Assembly: GCF_017377795.1 (NCBI RefSeq)
Contig: NZ_JAFRDR010000004.1
Location: 62,001-126,000, forward strand
Direction: 5' to 3'
DNA from: Williamsia soli
Lineage (GTDB): Bacteria > Actinomycetota > Actinomycetes > Mycobacteriales > Mycobacteriaceae
Length of the DNA stretch: 64,000 bases
The notes beneath the pieces are model-generated. The model had not been told where the DNA came from and made no database searches. It saw only the letters and a program-made list of their open reading frames with translations. The first letter of the stretch is position 1; every line of letters starts with the position of its first letter. Shown one piece after another: positions 41,565 through 50,591 of the stretch. The translations under genes were made by a program, and so were the position numbers.

Positions 41565-42782
41565 GTGATTTCACAGCGCCACGTGCTCGGGATAGTCCTC
41601 GCCGGCGGCGAGGGAAAGCGACTTTTTCCCTTGACGATGGACCGTGCCAAACCTGCAGTTCCATTCGGTGGTGGATACCGGCTGATCGACTTTGTGCTGA
41701 GCAACCTGGTCAACGCCGGGTACTCCCGCCTGTGTGTGCTCACCCAATACAAGTCGCACTCACTCGACAGGCACATCTCGCAGACGTGGCGGCCGTCCGG
41801 TTTCAACGGCGAGTACATCACCCCCGTCCCCGCGCAGCAGCGACTGGGCCCACGCTGGTACACCGGTAGCGCCGACGCGATCTTCCAGTCTTTGAACCTC
41901 GTTTACGACGAAGAGCCCGAGTACATCGTCGTCTTCGGCGCCGATCACGTCTACCGGATGGATCCGGAGCAGATGGTCGAGGCGCACATCGCCTCCGGTG
42001 CCGAGTGCACGGTTGCGGGTATCCGGGTTCCACGGGAGGAGGCCACCGCCTTCGGTTGTATCGACTCCGACGACAGCGGCCGCATCACCCAGTTCCTCGA
42101 GAAACCCGCCGATCCGCCGGGCACCCCGGACGACCCGAACGCGACGTTCGCATCGATGGGCAACTACGTGTTCACCGCAGACGCCCTGGTGGCCGCGATC
42201 AAGGCAGACGCCGACAATCCCGACTCCGACCACGACATGGGCGGCGACATCATCCCGGCCTTCGTCGAGCGCAACGAGGCGTTCGTCTACGACTTCAAAG
42301 ACAATCAGGTCCCCGGCGCCACCGACCGTGACCGCGGGTACTGGCGAGACGTCGGAACCCTCGACGCCTTCTACGACGCCCATATGGACCTGGTGTCGGT
42401 GCACCCGATCTTCAACCTCTACAACCGCCGCTGGCCGATCCACGGGTCCGCCGACTACCTGGTGGCACCGGCGAAGTTCGTCAAGGGTGGCCTAGCGCAG
42501 GAGTCCATGGTCGGCTCGGGGAGCATCGTCTCCGCAGCCACCGTCCGCAACTCCGTGCTCTCCTCGAACGTGATGATCGAAGAAGGCGCCACCGTCGAGG
42601 GCAGCGTCCTCATGCCCGGCGTCAGGATCGGCAAGGGCGCTGTGGTGCGCAAAGCGATCCTCGACAAGAACGTCGTGATCTCGCCCGGCCAGATCATCGG
42701 TGTCGACGAAGAACGCGACCGCGAGCGATTTGCCATCAGCAGTGGCGGGGTCGTTGCCATCGGTAAGGGTGTCAGGGTCTAG
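41565..42782 (+). CDS. glgC: Glucose-1-phosphate adenylyltransferase GlgC
   Basis: The 405-residue enzyme has the nucleotidyltransferase motif [11 protein letters not shown], the conserved [18 protein letters not shown] and [11 protein letters not shown] segments and a C-terminal beta-helix. It makes ADP-glucose from ATP and glucose-1-phosphate, supplying glgM and glycogen synthesis; it is Rv1213 by position and sequence. GTG 41565 is the first in-frame start and follows a -10 box, suggesting leaderless expression. No ribosome site is needed or seen. Confidence 0.95.
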   Translation: MISQRHVLGIVLAGGEGKRLFPLTMDRAKPAVPFGGGYRLIDFVLSNLVNAGYSRLCVLTQYKSHSLDRHISQTWRPSGFNGEYITPVPAQQRLGPRWYTGSADAIFQSLNLVYDEEPEYIVVFGADHVYRMDPEQMVEAHIASGAECTVAGIRVPREEATAFGCIDSDDSGRITQFLEKPADPPGTPDDPNATFASMGNYVFTADALVAAIKADADNPDSDHDMGGDIIPAFVERNEAFVYDFKDNQVPGATDRDRGYWRDVGTLDAFYDAHMDLVSVHPIFNLYNRRWPIHGSADYLVAPAKFVKGGLAQESMVGSGSIVSAATVRNSVLSSNVMIEEGATVEGSVLMPGVRIGKGAVVRKAILDKNVVISPGQIIGVDEERDRERFAISSGGVVAIGKGVRV

Positions 42783-43077
42783 CGGTTCTTGGTCCGCCGG
42801 GCTTGGTTTCGTAGTCGGGTCGCCAGCTGTGTTTTTTCGCTCCGCTTCGCTGCGCGGGCGTGCGGCCCTTCATCGCGTGCTCTTCCTCAGTCGACTCAGT
42901 CGCTGCGCTCCCTCGCTCCATCGTCCAGAGCACGCGGGCCGCACGCGGGCGGGGCGAGTTCGCTCTGCTCACCGCCCTAGGTGGCCTTCCGTCGAGCGGG
43001 CCGATACTGCCGTTGAGCGTGCCAAAGATGCTGCCCAGCGTGCCCAAACAGCCGCCGAGTGGGCCCTGATTGCGCCG
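42783..43077. other. Gap after glgC with repeat-like, possibly decayed sequence
   Basis: These 295 nt lie between the stops of glgC and the convergent Nudix gene. One part is full of CGCTCCGCTTCGCTGCGC-like runs (42838-42925) that recur as short imperfect copies. Another (42985-43075) has a 12-nt rhythm; on the minus strand it reads GTLGSIFGTLNGSIGPL, which looks like a leftover of a Gly/Leu-rich coding tail. No start, ribosome site or conserved domain supports a gene. Confidence 0.4.
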
Positions 43078-43644
43078 TCAGGAGACGCGAAGTGCCGCGG
43101 CGATGAGCTCGGGAATTGCCGGCAATTCGGTGTTCTCGGGGAGTGCGTCGATCGGCCACCAAGCCAAATCGACCGACTCTTCGCTGCGGACGAAGTCGGG
43201 CAGCGCACCATCGGGGCCGTCGACCGCCACGGCGACGAACCGTAGATCGAGATGACGCGTCGGTATACCCAGCGAGCACGTGATCGGATGCGTGTGAACC
43301 TGCACCAGTTGCGGTTCGGCGACCAGGTCGGAGATCCCGGATTCTTCCTGCGCCTCGCGAGTGGCCGCGGCGACGATGGTGGCATCGGACTCCTCGCAAT
43401 GGCCGCCGAGTTGAATCCACTTGCCCACCCGTGGATGCAATGTCAGCAGCACATGGGTCCGGGCAGCGTTCAGCACAATGGTCGACGCCGTGATGTGTCC
43501 GGCCTCGCACGCCCGGAGACATCCGAGAGGTGCCGCGGCGAGGAACGCCAACACGGTGTGTCGCAACGAGTCCTGGTGTGGGTCCGACGTTGTCCACGTG
43601 GTGAGCAGCTCCGTGGCGGACTGATGCAGCGATTCTGCACTCAC
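43078..43644 (-). CDS. Nudix hydrolase coupled to fbiB
   Basis: The 188-residue protein has a Nudix box variant, GGHCEESD followed by eight residues and REAQEESGI, one residue longer than the standard spacing but common in this actinobacterial subfamily. The 40 N-terminal residues form a helical extension. GTG 43644 overlaps the fbiB stop codon (4 nt), so it is expressed with the F420 genes. The coupling may be metabolic or accidental; its substrate is unknown. It ends near the sequence gap before glgC. Confidence 0.83.
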   Translation of the reverse strand: MSAESLHQSATELLTTWTTSDPHQDSLRHTVLAFLAAAPLGCLRACEAGHITASTIVLNAARTHVLLTLHPRVGKWIQLGGHCEESDATIVAAATREAQEESGISDLVAEPQLVQVHTHPITCSLGIPTRHLDLRFVAVAVDGPDGALPDFVRSEESVDLAWWPIDALPENTELPAIPELIAAALRVS

Positions 43645-45005
43645 AGCTCCACCACCAGGTTCTCGATCTCGGCCGGCGGCCGTGGCCCGTCGTCGGGGGA
43701 ATCGGGATACCCGACGGCGATCGCACCGAGAGGCTCCCAATCCGCGGGTAGTTCCAACTCGCTGCGGACCAGGTCCGGCGTGAAGATCGTCGAACCGACC
43801 CAGCAGCTACCCACCGAACGTACCGCCAGCGAGACCAGCAATCCTTGGACCGCTGCGCCGGCGGCGACAGTGAACATCGTGTGCTCGGCGGTATTGCGGA
43901 CGGCATCCGGATAATCGTGTCGGCCTTCGGAGGTGAGAATCGGGATGACCACCTCTGGTGCGTCGTAGAGTAATTGCCCTCTTGCCACGCGTTTGTCGAT
44001 CGACTCGGCCGACTTCTCGTCGGCGGTCAGATCGGCACGCCACCGCTTCGACATCGCGTCGAGTAGTCGCACGCGCCGATCGCGGTCACGCAGCCAGATG
44101 AACCGCACCGGGTGGCTGTGATGTGGAGCAGGTGCGGTCAGCGCTTCGGCGAAGGCTTCGTTCATGACGTCGGCCGGCACCCGGGCCCTCGCGTAGCGGC
44201 GGACCGATCTGCGCATCAGTTGGGCTTGTCTGCGACCGAGGTCGATGGCCTCGGTGGTTCCGAGCCAGAACAGATCCTCGGCTCCTGGTCGAACCAGATC
44301 TCTTGCCGTGGTGCCGTTTTCGCGGGGACGCAGACCGCGCACCACGGCGACCGGAATCTCTCCGAGCTTGCCCTTGACCAGGTCTGCGGCGGCGGCGAGC
44401 TCGTCGACGACCGCGATGTCGGTCACGATGAGCGCATTGCCGTACTCGTCGACCGATCCCTCATACGGGTGCGTGACGGCGATGCCCGAGGCCCCGATCG
44501 TCTGGTCGGTCTGTCCGACGCGCCAGGCCCGTCCCATCGTGTCGGTGATCAACACGGCCACCTCCACCGAGAGGAGCTCTCGTAGCGCTGAGCGCAACGC
44601 TGCCGCGCTCGCGTCGGGATCGACGGGCAGCAGCGCCAACTCGTCCCCGTCGACGTTGGAGCCGTCGACGCCGGAGGCGGCTTGCACGATGCCGAGCCGA
44701 TTCTCTGTGATCAGAGTCCGGCCTTTGCGGGCCACCACGCGAACCGCTTCGGAGTCGACGAGTGCGCGCCGGGCGGCATCGCGGGCGTCGGGGTCGGTCG
44801 GCGCAGGCACCATGCGACCTTCGACCTTGGAGATGATCTTGCTCGTCACCACCAGGATGTCGTCGTCACGCAGCCAGTTCGCCGCGGATGCCAGAGCACC
44901 GGCGAGGTCGTCGCCCTTGCGAAAGCGGGGTAGGCCGGTGATGGGGAGGATCTCCAGGGCGCCGGGAGCAGCGTGGTCCCCGAGGTCTGCGGTGTACTCA
45001 CTCAT
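43641..45005 (-). CDS. fbiB: Coenzyme F420:glutamate ligase FbiB
   Basis: The 454-residue protein has two parts. Residues 1 to about 245 form the F420-0:gamma-glutamyl ligase ([32 protein letters not shown]), and about 255-454 a nitroreductase-like FMN domain ([27 protein letters not shown]). The fusion is the mycobacterial form (Rv3262): the C-terminal domain reduces dehydro-F420-0 and the N-terminal domain adds the glutamate tail. The gene overlaps fbiA by 8 nt and the Nudix gene by 4 nt, one operon. Confidence 0.94.
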   Translation of the reverse strand: MSEYTADLGDHAAPGALEILPITGLPRFRKGDDLAGALASAANWLRDDDILVVTSKIISKVEGRMVPAPTDPDARDAARRALVDSEAVRVVARKGRTLITENRLGIVQAASGVDGSNVDGDELALLPVDPDASAAALRSALRELLSVEVAVLITDTMGRAWRVGQTDQTIGASGIAVTHPYEGSVDEYGNALIVTDIAVVDELAAAADLVKGKLGEIPVAVVRGLRPRENGTTARDLVRPGAEDLFWLGTTEAIDLGRRQAQLMRRSVRRYARARVPADVMNEAFAEALTAPAPHHSHPVRFIWLRDRDRRVRLLDAMSKRWRADLTADEKSAESIDKRVARGQLLYDAPEVVIPILTSEGRHDYPDAVRNTAEHTMFTVAAGAAVQGLLVSLAVRSVGSCWVGSTIFTPDLVRSELELPADWEPLGAIAVGYPDSPDDGPRPPAEIENLVVEL

Positions 45006-46017
45006 AGGACACGCCGACGAGATCGCAGGCCGCGCGGACCATCTGGGCGGTCGTGGTGGGGTCGGTCATCAGCAGGGGTACCGACTGCACCGCGACACCG
45101 GGCACGTCGGCGGTGTCGCCTGTGGCGATGAGCCAGCCATCGAGGACCCCGTTCTCAGAACGGGCGCCGTAGTGTCGCCCGACCGCTTCCGCGGTCGTCT
45201 CGACACCGATGACCGACAGACATTCATCGGCCATGCCGCGCAGTGGACGATTGTCGATGATGGGGGAGATGCCTACGACCGGCGCGCTGGTGGTCCGCAA
45301 CGCGCCGCGCACGCCGGGAACCGACAGGATCGCACCCACGCTGACAACAGGGTTCGATGGCGCCATCAGGATGATGTCGGCGTCGGCGATCGCCTCGAGC
45401 ACGCCCGGGGCGGCCTTCGCATCGTCGGAACCCACCTGGGCGAAACCGTCGGTCGGTATCTGGGCGCGGTAGCGAACCCACCACTCCTGGAAATGGATGG
45501 CGACCTTCTCTTCGGCCTCTCCGTCGCCGCTGCCCGGCCGGGTCACGACGACGTGGGTCTCGTGGCGGTCGTCGGTGGCCGGCAGCAGCCGCACACCCGG
45601 GTCCCACCGCTTGCACAGTGCGGCAGTGATGTCGCTGAGGCGGTAACCCGCGTCGAGCATCTGGGTCCGGATGAGGTGGGTGGCGAGATCTCGGTCGCCC
45701 AGGCCGAACCAGTCGGGGTCACCGCCGTACGCGGCCAATTCTTCTTTGGCATGCCAGGTTTCCGCCCGCCGGCCCCAGCCCCGTTCGGGGTCGATGCCGT
45801 CGCCGAGCGTGTACATGCAGGTATCGAGGTCAGGACAGATCCTCACCCCGTGCATCCATGCGTCGTCGCCGACGTTCACGATCGCCGTCACCTCATGCGG
45901 GGACGGGACGCGTCCGGACGCGAGCACCTCTGGGAACGCGGTGGGTCCCAGAAGCGTGCGTACCCCTTGCAGAAACCGGGCGCCACCGACGCCACCGACG
46001 AGAACCGTCACCTTCAC
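44998..46017 (-). CDS. fbiA: F420 biosynthesis transferase FbiA
   Basis: The 339-residue protein matches Rv3261/CofD-type enzymes: [16 protein letters not shown] at the N-terminus, [12 protein letters not shown], and [16 protein letters not shown]. It transfers the phosphoenolpyruvyl (in mycobacteria) lactyl-type moiety to FO, giving dehydro-F420-0. GTG 46017 is chosen because TACCCT lies 8 nt upstream and similarity begins there. FO itself needs CofG (in this window at 21288) and CofH, which is not here. Confidence 0.93.
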   Translation of the reverse strand: MKVTVLVGGVGGARFLQGVRTLLGPTAFPEVLASGRVPSPHEVTAIVNVGDDAWMHGVRICPDLDTCMYTLGDGIDPERGWGRRAETWHAKEELAAYGGDPDWFGLGDRDLATHLIRTQMLDAGYRLSDITAALCKRWDPGVRLLPATDDRHETHVVVTRPGSGDGEAEEKVAIHFQEWWVRYRAQIPTDGFAQVGSDDAKAAPGVLEAIADADIILMAPSNPVVSVGAILSVPGVRGALRTTSAPVVGISPIIDNRPLRGMADECLSVIGVETTAEAVGRHYGARSENGVLDGWLIATGDTADVPGVAVQSVPLLMTDPTTTAQMVRAACDLVGVSYE

Positions 46018-46381
46018 AGGGAACCAGGGTAGGCGGTCTTCCGAAGTGCCTCGCACCGAGCCGACTACACGTAACGTTGGGGACAGGGGTGTAGTGAGGA
46101 CGACCGGAGTCCGGGGCGCGTTCGAACTGTTCGATACTCTTGGGTGCACTTTTCAGTGGCGATTTCGGCATCAACCCCGTGTCGAGACTCGGGAATCGGC
46201 GGTGGGGGTGATAAAGCAATTTCCCGCTGAGCTTGACCTGGACACCTGAAACCGTGTCTAATCACATCAGTGTCATTCCAAGTTTTGACAGCGAGAATTG
46301 TTGCAGGACTTGGTGATCGATCACTTGTTCGAATCAGATTGACCAACTGCACAATTCGAAGTGAGATGAGGAGGCGGGACG
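46018..46381. other. Long leader/promoter region upstream of whiB2
   Basis: These 364 nt separate fbiA from whiB2 and contain no supported gene. AT content is higher than the surroundings. Notable parts are GTGTCTAATCACATCA at 46254-46269, a possible -10 region, and a perfect 12-nt palindrome GTGATCGATCAC at 46313-46324 about 60 nt before the whiB2 start. Dense regulation of a septation/redox regulator would fit such a long leader. Confidence 0.5.
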
Positions 46382-46738
46382 ATGGCTCTTGAACACGTGG
46401 CTACCAACAGCCTTGAACCGCAAGTCGATTCGCAATCGAACGCAACCGAAAACCAACTAGATGATCGTCCTCGCCTGAGCCTGGTCACATCCGCATTCGA
46501 TGATATGTTCGAAGACATCGAAGACCAGTGGCAGGACCGTGCGCTGTGCGCACAGACCGACCCGGAGGCGTTCTTCCCCGAAAAGGGTGGATCGACTCGG
46601 GAAGCAAAGCGCATCTGCCAGGGCTGCGAGGTGCGTTCTGAATGCCTTGAGTATGCCCTGCACAAGGACGAGCGGTTCGGCATCTGGGGCGGGTTGTCCG
46701 AACGGGAGCGCCGGCGTATCAAGCGCGGCATCGTCTGA
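46382..46738 (+). CDS. whiB2: Transcription factor WhiB2
   Basis: The 118-residue protein has the four Cys of a WhiB 4Fe-4S cluster (ALCAQTDPEAFFP, ICQGCEVRSEC), the GIWGG turn and a basic C-terminus (RERRRIKRGIV). The acidic N-terminus of about 45 residues and the position next to fbiA identify it as WhiB2/WhmD (Rv3260c), needed for septation and cell division. The ribosome site GAGGAGG precedes ATG 46382 by 7 nt. The start is supported by codon pattern and by similarity of the N-terminal region. Confidence 0.93.
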   Translation: MALEHVATNSLEPQVDSQSNATENQLDDRPRLSLVTSAFDDMFEDIEDQWQDRALCAQTDPEAFFPEKGGSTREAKRICQGCEVRSECLEYALHKDERFGIWGGLSERERRRIKRGIV

Positions 46739-46804
46739 CCTTCTGAGCCTGAATTTTGTTGTACCGCAATAACTCTTGAGTTGCCGGCGCTTGTCCCGGT
46801 GACG

Positions 46805-47308
46805 TCACGATGGTGGGTCGATGGTGTCCTCGTCGACGCCGAGGTGGGCTGCCACCTGCTGGACCAGCACCTCGTGAATCAGATCCAACAGATCCGCGCC
46901 CTTCGTCGCGCGACTCTCCAGCGGCCTGCGAAACAGCAGAATCCGCGCCTTCGTGGCCCTACCTGCGGAGTCCATACCGGACGGGATGAGCCTGGCCAGG
47001 GGGATGGGGCCATCCGCGGTGACCTCCGCAGGCCACTGGACGGTATCGGGGTCCCTCGGCAACATTCGAGGCACGTCGTCGACGGCGAGGTCCAATCCGG
47101 TCAGCCGGCTGTGCCATCGCGCGTCGATCTCGGCGAATGCCTCCAGAACCATCGCGTCGAAGCTCTGGGCCCGGCTCGTCCAGGCGGGCACATGCGGCGG
47201 AAGCAGTGTCGACCGCAATCCGCGACCACGACGATCCCTGACCCGCGGAACACCGCGACCACTACGGCGACGCCGCGGGCGGGCCTGTGGAGGTCGAATG
47301 TGAGCCAT
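46805..47308 (-). CDS. Zincin-like (minimal metallopeptidase) family protein with degenerate HExxH
   Basis: The 167-residue protein matches the actinobacterial family that sits next to whiB2 (Rv3259 in M. tuberculosis) and is usually called metallopeptidase family protein. True members of the zincin_1 group have HExxHHFG; here the corresponding segment reads HEVLVQQVAAHLGVDED, so the second zinc His of HExxH is missing. The N-terminus is Arg-rich (about 1-30). Peptidase activity is therefore doubtful. ATG 47308 is used. It is divergent from the DUF3499 gene. Confidence 0.7.
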   Translation of the reverse strand: MAHIRPPQARPRRRRSGRGVPRVRDRRGRGLRSTLLPPHVPAWTSRAQSFDAMVLEAFAEIDARWHSRLTGLDLAVDDVPRMLPRDPDTVQWPAEVTADGPIPLARLIPSGMDSAGRATKARILLFRRPLESRATKGADLLDLIHEVLVQQVAAHLGVDEDTIDPPS

Positions 47309-47370
47309 AGGCCGCAAGTCTAAGCAGTCGGCTGCGGTGTGTCCTGCTTCGACCCGCCGGGTGGTCGGGA

Positions 47371-47376
47371 TAATCT
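47371..47376 (+). promoter_or_regulatory. -10 box of the DUF3499 gene, probable leaderless start
   Basis: TAATCT (TANNNT) lies 7 nt before GTG 47384. No ribosome site is present between them. Confidence 0.5.
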
Positions 47377-47383
47377 TCCTACC

Positions 47384-47821
47384 GTGAGGCTCCCACGTCA
47401 GTGTTCCAGGCCCGGCTGCGCCAATCCGGCGGTGGCAACCCTGACTTTTGTGTATTCAGATTCCACCGCCGTCGTCGGGCCGCTGGCCACGTCGGCCGAA
47501 CCGCACTCCTGGGATCTCTGCGACACCCACGCAACCCGGATCACTGTCCCGCGCGGCTGGGAGATGCTGCGCAGCGAGGGCGGCTTCGCCCCGCCACTGC
47601 GCGACGAGGACGATCTGACCGCGTTGGCCGACGTCGTGCGTGAGGCATCAGGCGGGGGATTGGTGCCGCGGTCGGCTCCCGTCGCCTCGTCCGACGCCTC
47701 GAGTCCGCGTATCCGCTCGCATGGTCGCCGCGAGGAGTCCCTCAGCGGGCCCGATCCGCTTCCCCGCCCACGACCCGGCCGCCGGGGACATCTTCGAGTC
47801 CTGCCTGATCCCGTCGACTGA
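47384..47821 (+). CDS. DUF3499 family protein (Rv3258c-like)
   Basis: The 145-residue protein opens with the family block RQCSRPGCANPAVATLTFVY and continues with STAVVGPLATSAEP and the DLCDTHATRI segment; three Cys and a His may bind zinc. DUF3499 proteins are conserved beside whiB2 and manB, and their role is unknown. GTG 47384 is chosen because a TAATCT box is 7 nt upstream; a longer frame to 47339 is open. Its last 80 nt overlap the end of the convergent PAP2 gene, so the two mRNAs can pair. Confidence 0.83.
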   Translation: MRLPRQCSRPGCANPAVATLTFVYSDSTAVVGPLATSAEPHSWDLCDTHATRITVPRGWEMLRSEGGFAPPLRDEDDLTALADVVREASGGGLVPRSAPVASSDASSPRIRSHGRREESLSGPDPLPRPRPGRRGHLRVLPDPVD

Positions 47822-48980
47822 GTTCCTCGGTCTCGGTCATCGCAGCGCTCGGCAGATCGACCATGTCGGCCTCGGGCTTGTCGACGGCTCGCCTGGCTCT
47901 GCGCCGGGACCATGCTTTTTCGCCGTAGTTGCTGCCGATCATCACCAGCGCGGCCAGGCCCCAGCCGAGTAACACGTCGATCACATAGTGCTCCGCCGAA
48001 TAGACGAGCGTGAACGCCATGATGAGCGCATAGCCGGTGAACAGGGTGCGACCGAGGGCCTTGGTGCGGGACCACATGAACATCGCGAGCAGCGCCGTCA
48101 CACCCGCGTGCAACGACGGGATCGCCGCCACCTGGTTGGACTTCTCCTGGCCCTGCTCGAGAACCGTCCGGACCGGGCCGAAGTGCAAGACGTCCCAGCC
48201 GCGGCTCGAGATCCGTTCGGTGTACGGCGCTGCGCCGGGGTTGGTTGGCTCGACCGGGCCGAGGAGTCCGCCGCCGGGAGCGTCCTGGACCGGTTCGGTG
48301 ATGCAGGGCGGAAAGGCCGGGCCGTCGACAACTTCTGCCGTGGTGCACTTTGCCGCGGCCCATGGCGGCGCGGCGGGAACCATGATGTACCCGATCAGCC
48401 CGAGGAAGAAGATCGCGACGAAGCGCAGGACGAACTTCTTCCACTGGACCCGATCGCGCAGCCAGAGGTAGCCGGCCAACGCGTACGGGACGATGAAGTA
48501 AGACATGTAGACAGCGCTGGTGATGACTTCCCACCACTGGGGCTCTGCCATTTTGAGGTGTTCCTGCAACCACACGGTCGGCACGACACCGAACATCCAG
48601 CGATCCGCATCGACAGGCCATTCCCACTGCGTCGGCATCCCCAGGAATGCGGCGATACCCCGGGTGGAGTCGTAGACCGCGAGGAGGATGCCGAACGGGA
48701 GCCAATCGCGGACGACAGACAGGATGTTGCGGCGTCCGATCGATGCGGCCGCGAGCCCGATCGCGATGGCGAGCAGGACGTACGACCTGCTGAACGACAT
48801 CGTCCGAGTGCCGAGCAGCACGAGGAGCGTGAGGGCCCAGATCGTCACGGTCACCCGGCGCACGAGGACCAGGTCGAATGTGGTGGACCCGAACCGCGCC
48901 GCGGTGAACTCGGCGAAACGCACCCGGGAGTACCAGGATGGAGTCGGGTCTTCGGTGTGCTTACTCTGCAGTTCCGTCAT
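47742..48980 (-). CDS. PAP2-superfamily membrane protein (AUR1/inositolphosphotransferase-like)
   Basis: The 412-residue protein has about six to eight membrane helices and the acid-phosphatase motifs SLHAG (within IPSLHAGVTALL) and a later YSAEHYVIDVLLGW containing the conserved His and Asp, as in PAP2 enzymes that transfer or remove phosphate from lipid or inositol phosphates. The layout resembles the AUR1-type inositol-phosphoryl transferases of actinobacteria. The substrate is not known. ATG 48980 is used because the upstream open frame lacks a ribosome site. It sits between DUF3499 and manB. Confidence 0.82.
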   Translation of the reverse strand: MTELQSKHTEDPTPSWYSRVRFAEFTAARFGSTTFDLVLVRRVTVTIWALTLLVLLGTRTMSFSRSYVLLAIAIGLAAASIGRRNILSVVRDWLPFGILLAVYDSTRGIAAFLGMPTQWEWPVDADRWMFGVVPTVWLQEHLKMAEPQWWEVITSAVYMSYFIVPYALAGYLWLRDRVQWKKFVLRFVAIFFLGLIGYIMVPAAPPWAAAKCTTAEVVDGPAFPPCITEPVQDAPGGGLLGPVEPTNPGAAPYTERISSRGWDVLHFGPVRTVLEQGQEKSNQVAAIPSLHAGVTALLAMFMWSRTKALGRTLFTGYALIMAFTLVYSAEHYVIDVLLGWGLAALVMIGSNYGEKAWSRRRARRAVDKPEADMVDLPSAAMTETEELSRRDQAGLEDVPGGRVVGGEADRAR

Positions 48981-49117
48981 GGTTATCCGGCGGCCCCGTT
49001 GCCCGCGATCGCTCGCGGGCCACTGAAAGCGGACCTCGACCCGACTAGGGTTGAACACATGCGGGACTCTTCGAGTCCCCGATCACGCACCCGCACATGA
49101 CAAGAAGGAGCCAACCT

Positions 49118-50503
49118 GTGAGTGGTCCCGCAAAGGTCTTCAGTTCCGAACTCGTGAGCGCTGTCATCAAGGCCTACGACGTGCGTGGACTGGTGGGGAG
49201 CCAGATCGACGAGGATTTCGTCAGGGCGGTCGGAGCTTCGTTCGCGCGGCTGATGCGGGCCGAAGGTCAGAGTGCCCTGGTGGTCGGCCACGACATGCGT
49301 GAATCGTCGCCGGTGCTGGCCGCGGCCTTTGCCGATGGCGCGTTGGCCGAGGGGCTGGACGTGACGATGATCGGTCTGGCCTCCACCGATCAGCTCTACT
49401 ACGCATCGGGTGATCTCGACCGGCCCGGGGCGATGTTCACCGCGAGTCACAACCCCGCGAGTTACAACGGCATCAAGTTGTGCCGGGCGGGCGCCAAACC
49501 GGTCGGCCAGGACACCGGTCTCGCCACCATCTCGGCGGAACTGGTCGATGGCGTGTCCACACCTGAGGTCGCCAGGGGAACTCTCACCGAGCGCGACGTA
49601 CTCGCGGACTATGCGGCGTTTCTGCACAAGCTCGTCGATCTTTCCGGTCTGCGGCACTTGACGGTCGCCGTCGATGCGGGCAATGGCATGGGAGGTCACA
49701 CAGTTCCGGTGGTCCTCGGCGGTTGCGAGGTGTTCACCGTACGGCCACTCTACTTCGAGCTCGACGGAACCTTTCCCAACCACGAGGCGAATCCGCTCGA
49801 TCCAAAGAATCTGATCGACCTGCAGGCCTACGTCACAGAGACGGGCGCCGACATCGGGTTGGCGTTCGATGGTGACGCAGACCGCTGTTTTGTGGTCGAT
49901 GAGCTGGGTGAACCGGTTTCGCCGTCGGCGGTGACCGCGCTCGTGGCCGAGCGGGAACTCGCGAAGAACCCCGGTGCTTCCGTGATCCACAATCTGATCA
50001 CCTCACGGGCGGTTCCTGAACTCGTCCGCGAGTTGGGTGGTACTCCGGTGGTCACGCGAGTTGGGCATTCGTTCATCAAGCAACAGATGGCCGAAACAGG
50101 CGCGGTTTTCGGCGGCGAGCATTCGGCGCACTACTATTTCCGCGACTTCTGGGGTGCCGACTCGGGACTGCTCGCCGCGCTCCACGTCCTGGCCGCCCTC
50201 GGGGCGTCCGACGAGCCGCTGTCGAAAATCATGTCCCGCTACGAACGTTATTCGAACTCGGGCGAGATCAATTCCACGGTGGACGACCAGGCCGCCCGCA
50301 CGGCGGCAGTGTTGGCGGAGTTCGCCGATGAGACCGCGGGCACCACCAGGATGGACGGGGTGACGGTCGACCTGACCGATGGCTCGTGGTTCAACCTGCG
50401 TGCCTCGAACACCGAGCCGCTGCTGCGGCTCAATGTGGAGGCGGCGTCGCCCTCGCGCGTCGACGCACTGGTGGAGCGGATCCTCGGGGTGGTTCGGGGT
50501 TGA
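49118..50503 (+). CDS. manB: Phosphomannomutase ManB
   Basis: The 461-residue enzyme has the phosphoserine loop TASHNPASYNGIK, the metal loop DGDADRCF, the sugar-binding GEHSAHYYF and the phosphate-binding RASNTEPLLRLNVE of alpha-phosphohexomutases. It interconverts mannose-6-phosphate and mannose-1-phosphate, feeding GDP-mannose for lipoarabinomannan and PIM synthesis. It is Rv3257c (also called pmmA) by position. GTG 49118 is chosen because AAGGAG lies 7 nt upstream; ATG 49097 in frame is less favoured. Confidence 0.93.
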   Translation: MSGPAKVFSSELVSAVIKAYDVRGLVGSQIDEDFVRAVGASFARLMRAEGQSALVVGHDMRESSPVLAAAFADGALAEGLDVTMIGLASTDQLYYASGDLDRPGAMFTASHNPASYNGIKLCRAGAKPVGQDTGLATISAELVDGVSTPEVARGTLTERDVLADYAAFLHKLVDLSGLRHLTVAVDAGNGMGGHTVPVVLGGCEVFTVRPLYFELDGTFPNHEANPLDPKNLIDLQAYVTETGADIGLAFDGDADRCFVVDELGEPVSPSAVTALVAERELAKNPGASVIHNLITSRAVPELVRELGGTPVVTRVGHSFIKQQMAETGAVFGGEHSAHYYFRDFWGADSGLLAALHVLAALGASDEPLSKIMSRYERYSNSGEINSTVDDQAARTAAVLAEFADETAGTTRMDGVTVDLTDGSWFNLRASNTEPLLRLNVEAASPSRVDALVERILGVVRG

Positions 50504-50579
50504 GAGCGGAACGTTGCCGGGCAGACGTCGACGGGTCGTGGGCTTGCGTGTGAGACGCCGCCTGATCGGCTCGGAGCAC

Positions 50580-50585
50580 TAGGCT
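50580..50585 (+). promoter_or_regulatory. -10 box of the TobH-like gene, probable leaderless start
   Basis: TAGGCT (TANNNT) lies 6 nt before ATG 50592. No ribosome site is seen in between. Confidence 0.45.
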
Positions 50586-50591
50586 GGTGAC

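Noticed and set aside
42772-43047. Minus-strand 91-residue reading in the gap after glgC
   Set aside because: It overlaps the glgC end, has no ribosome site and no similarity; the repeat-like character suggests non-coding sequence.
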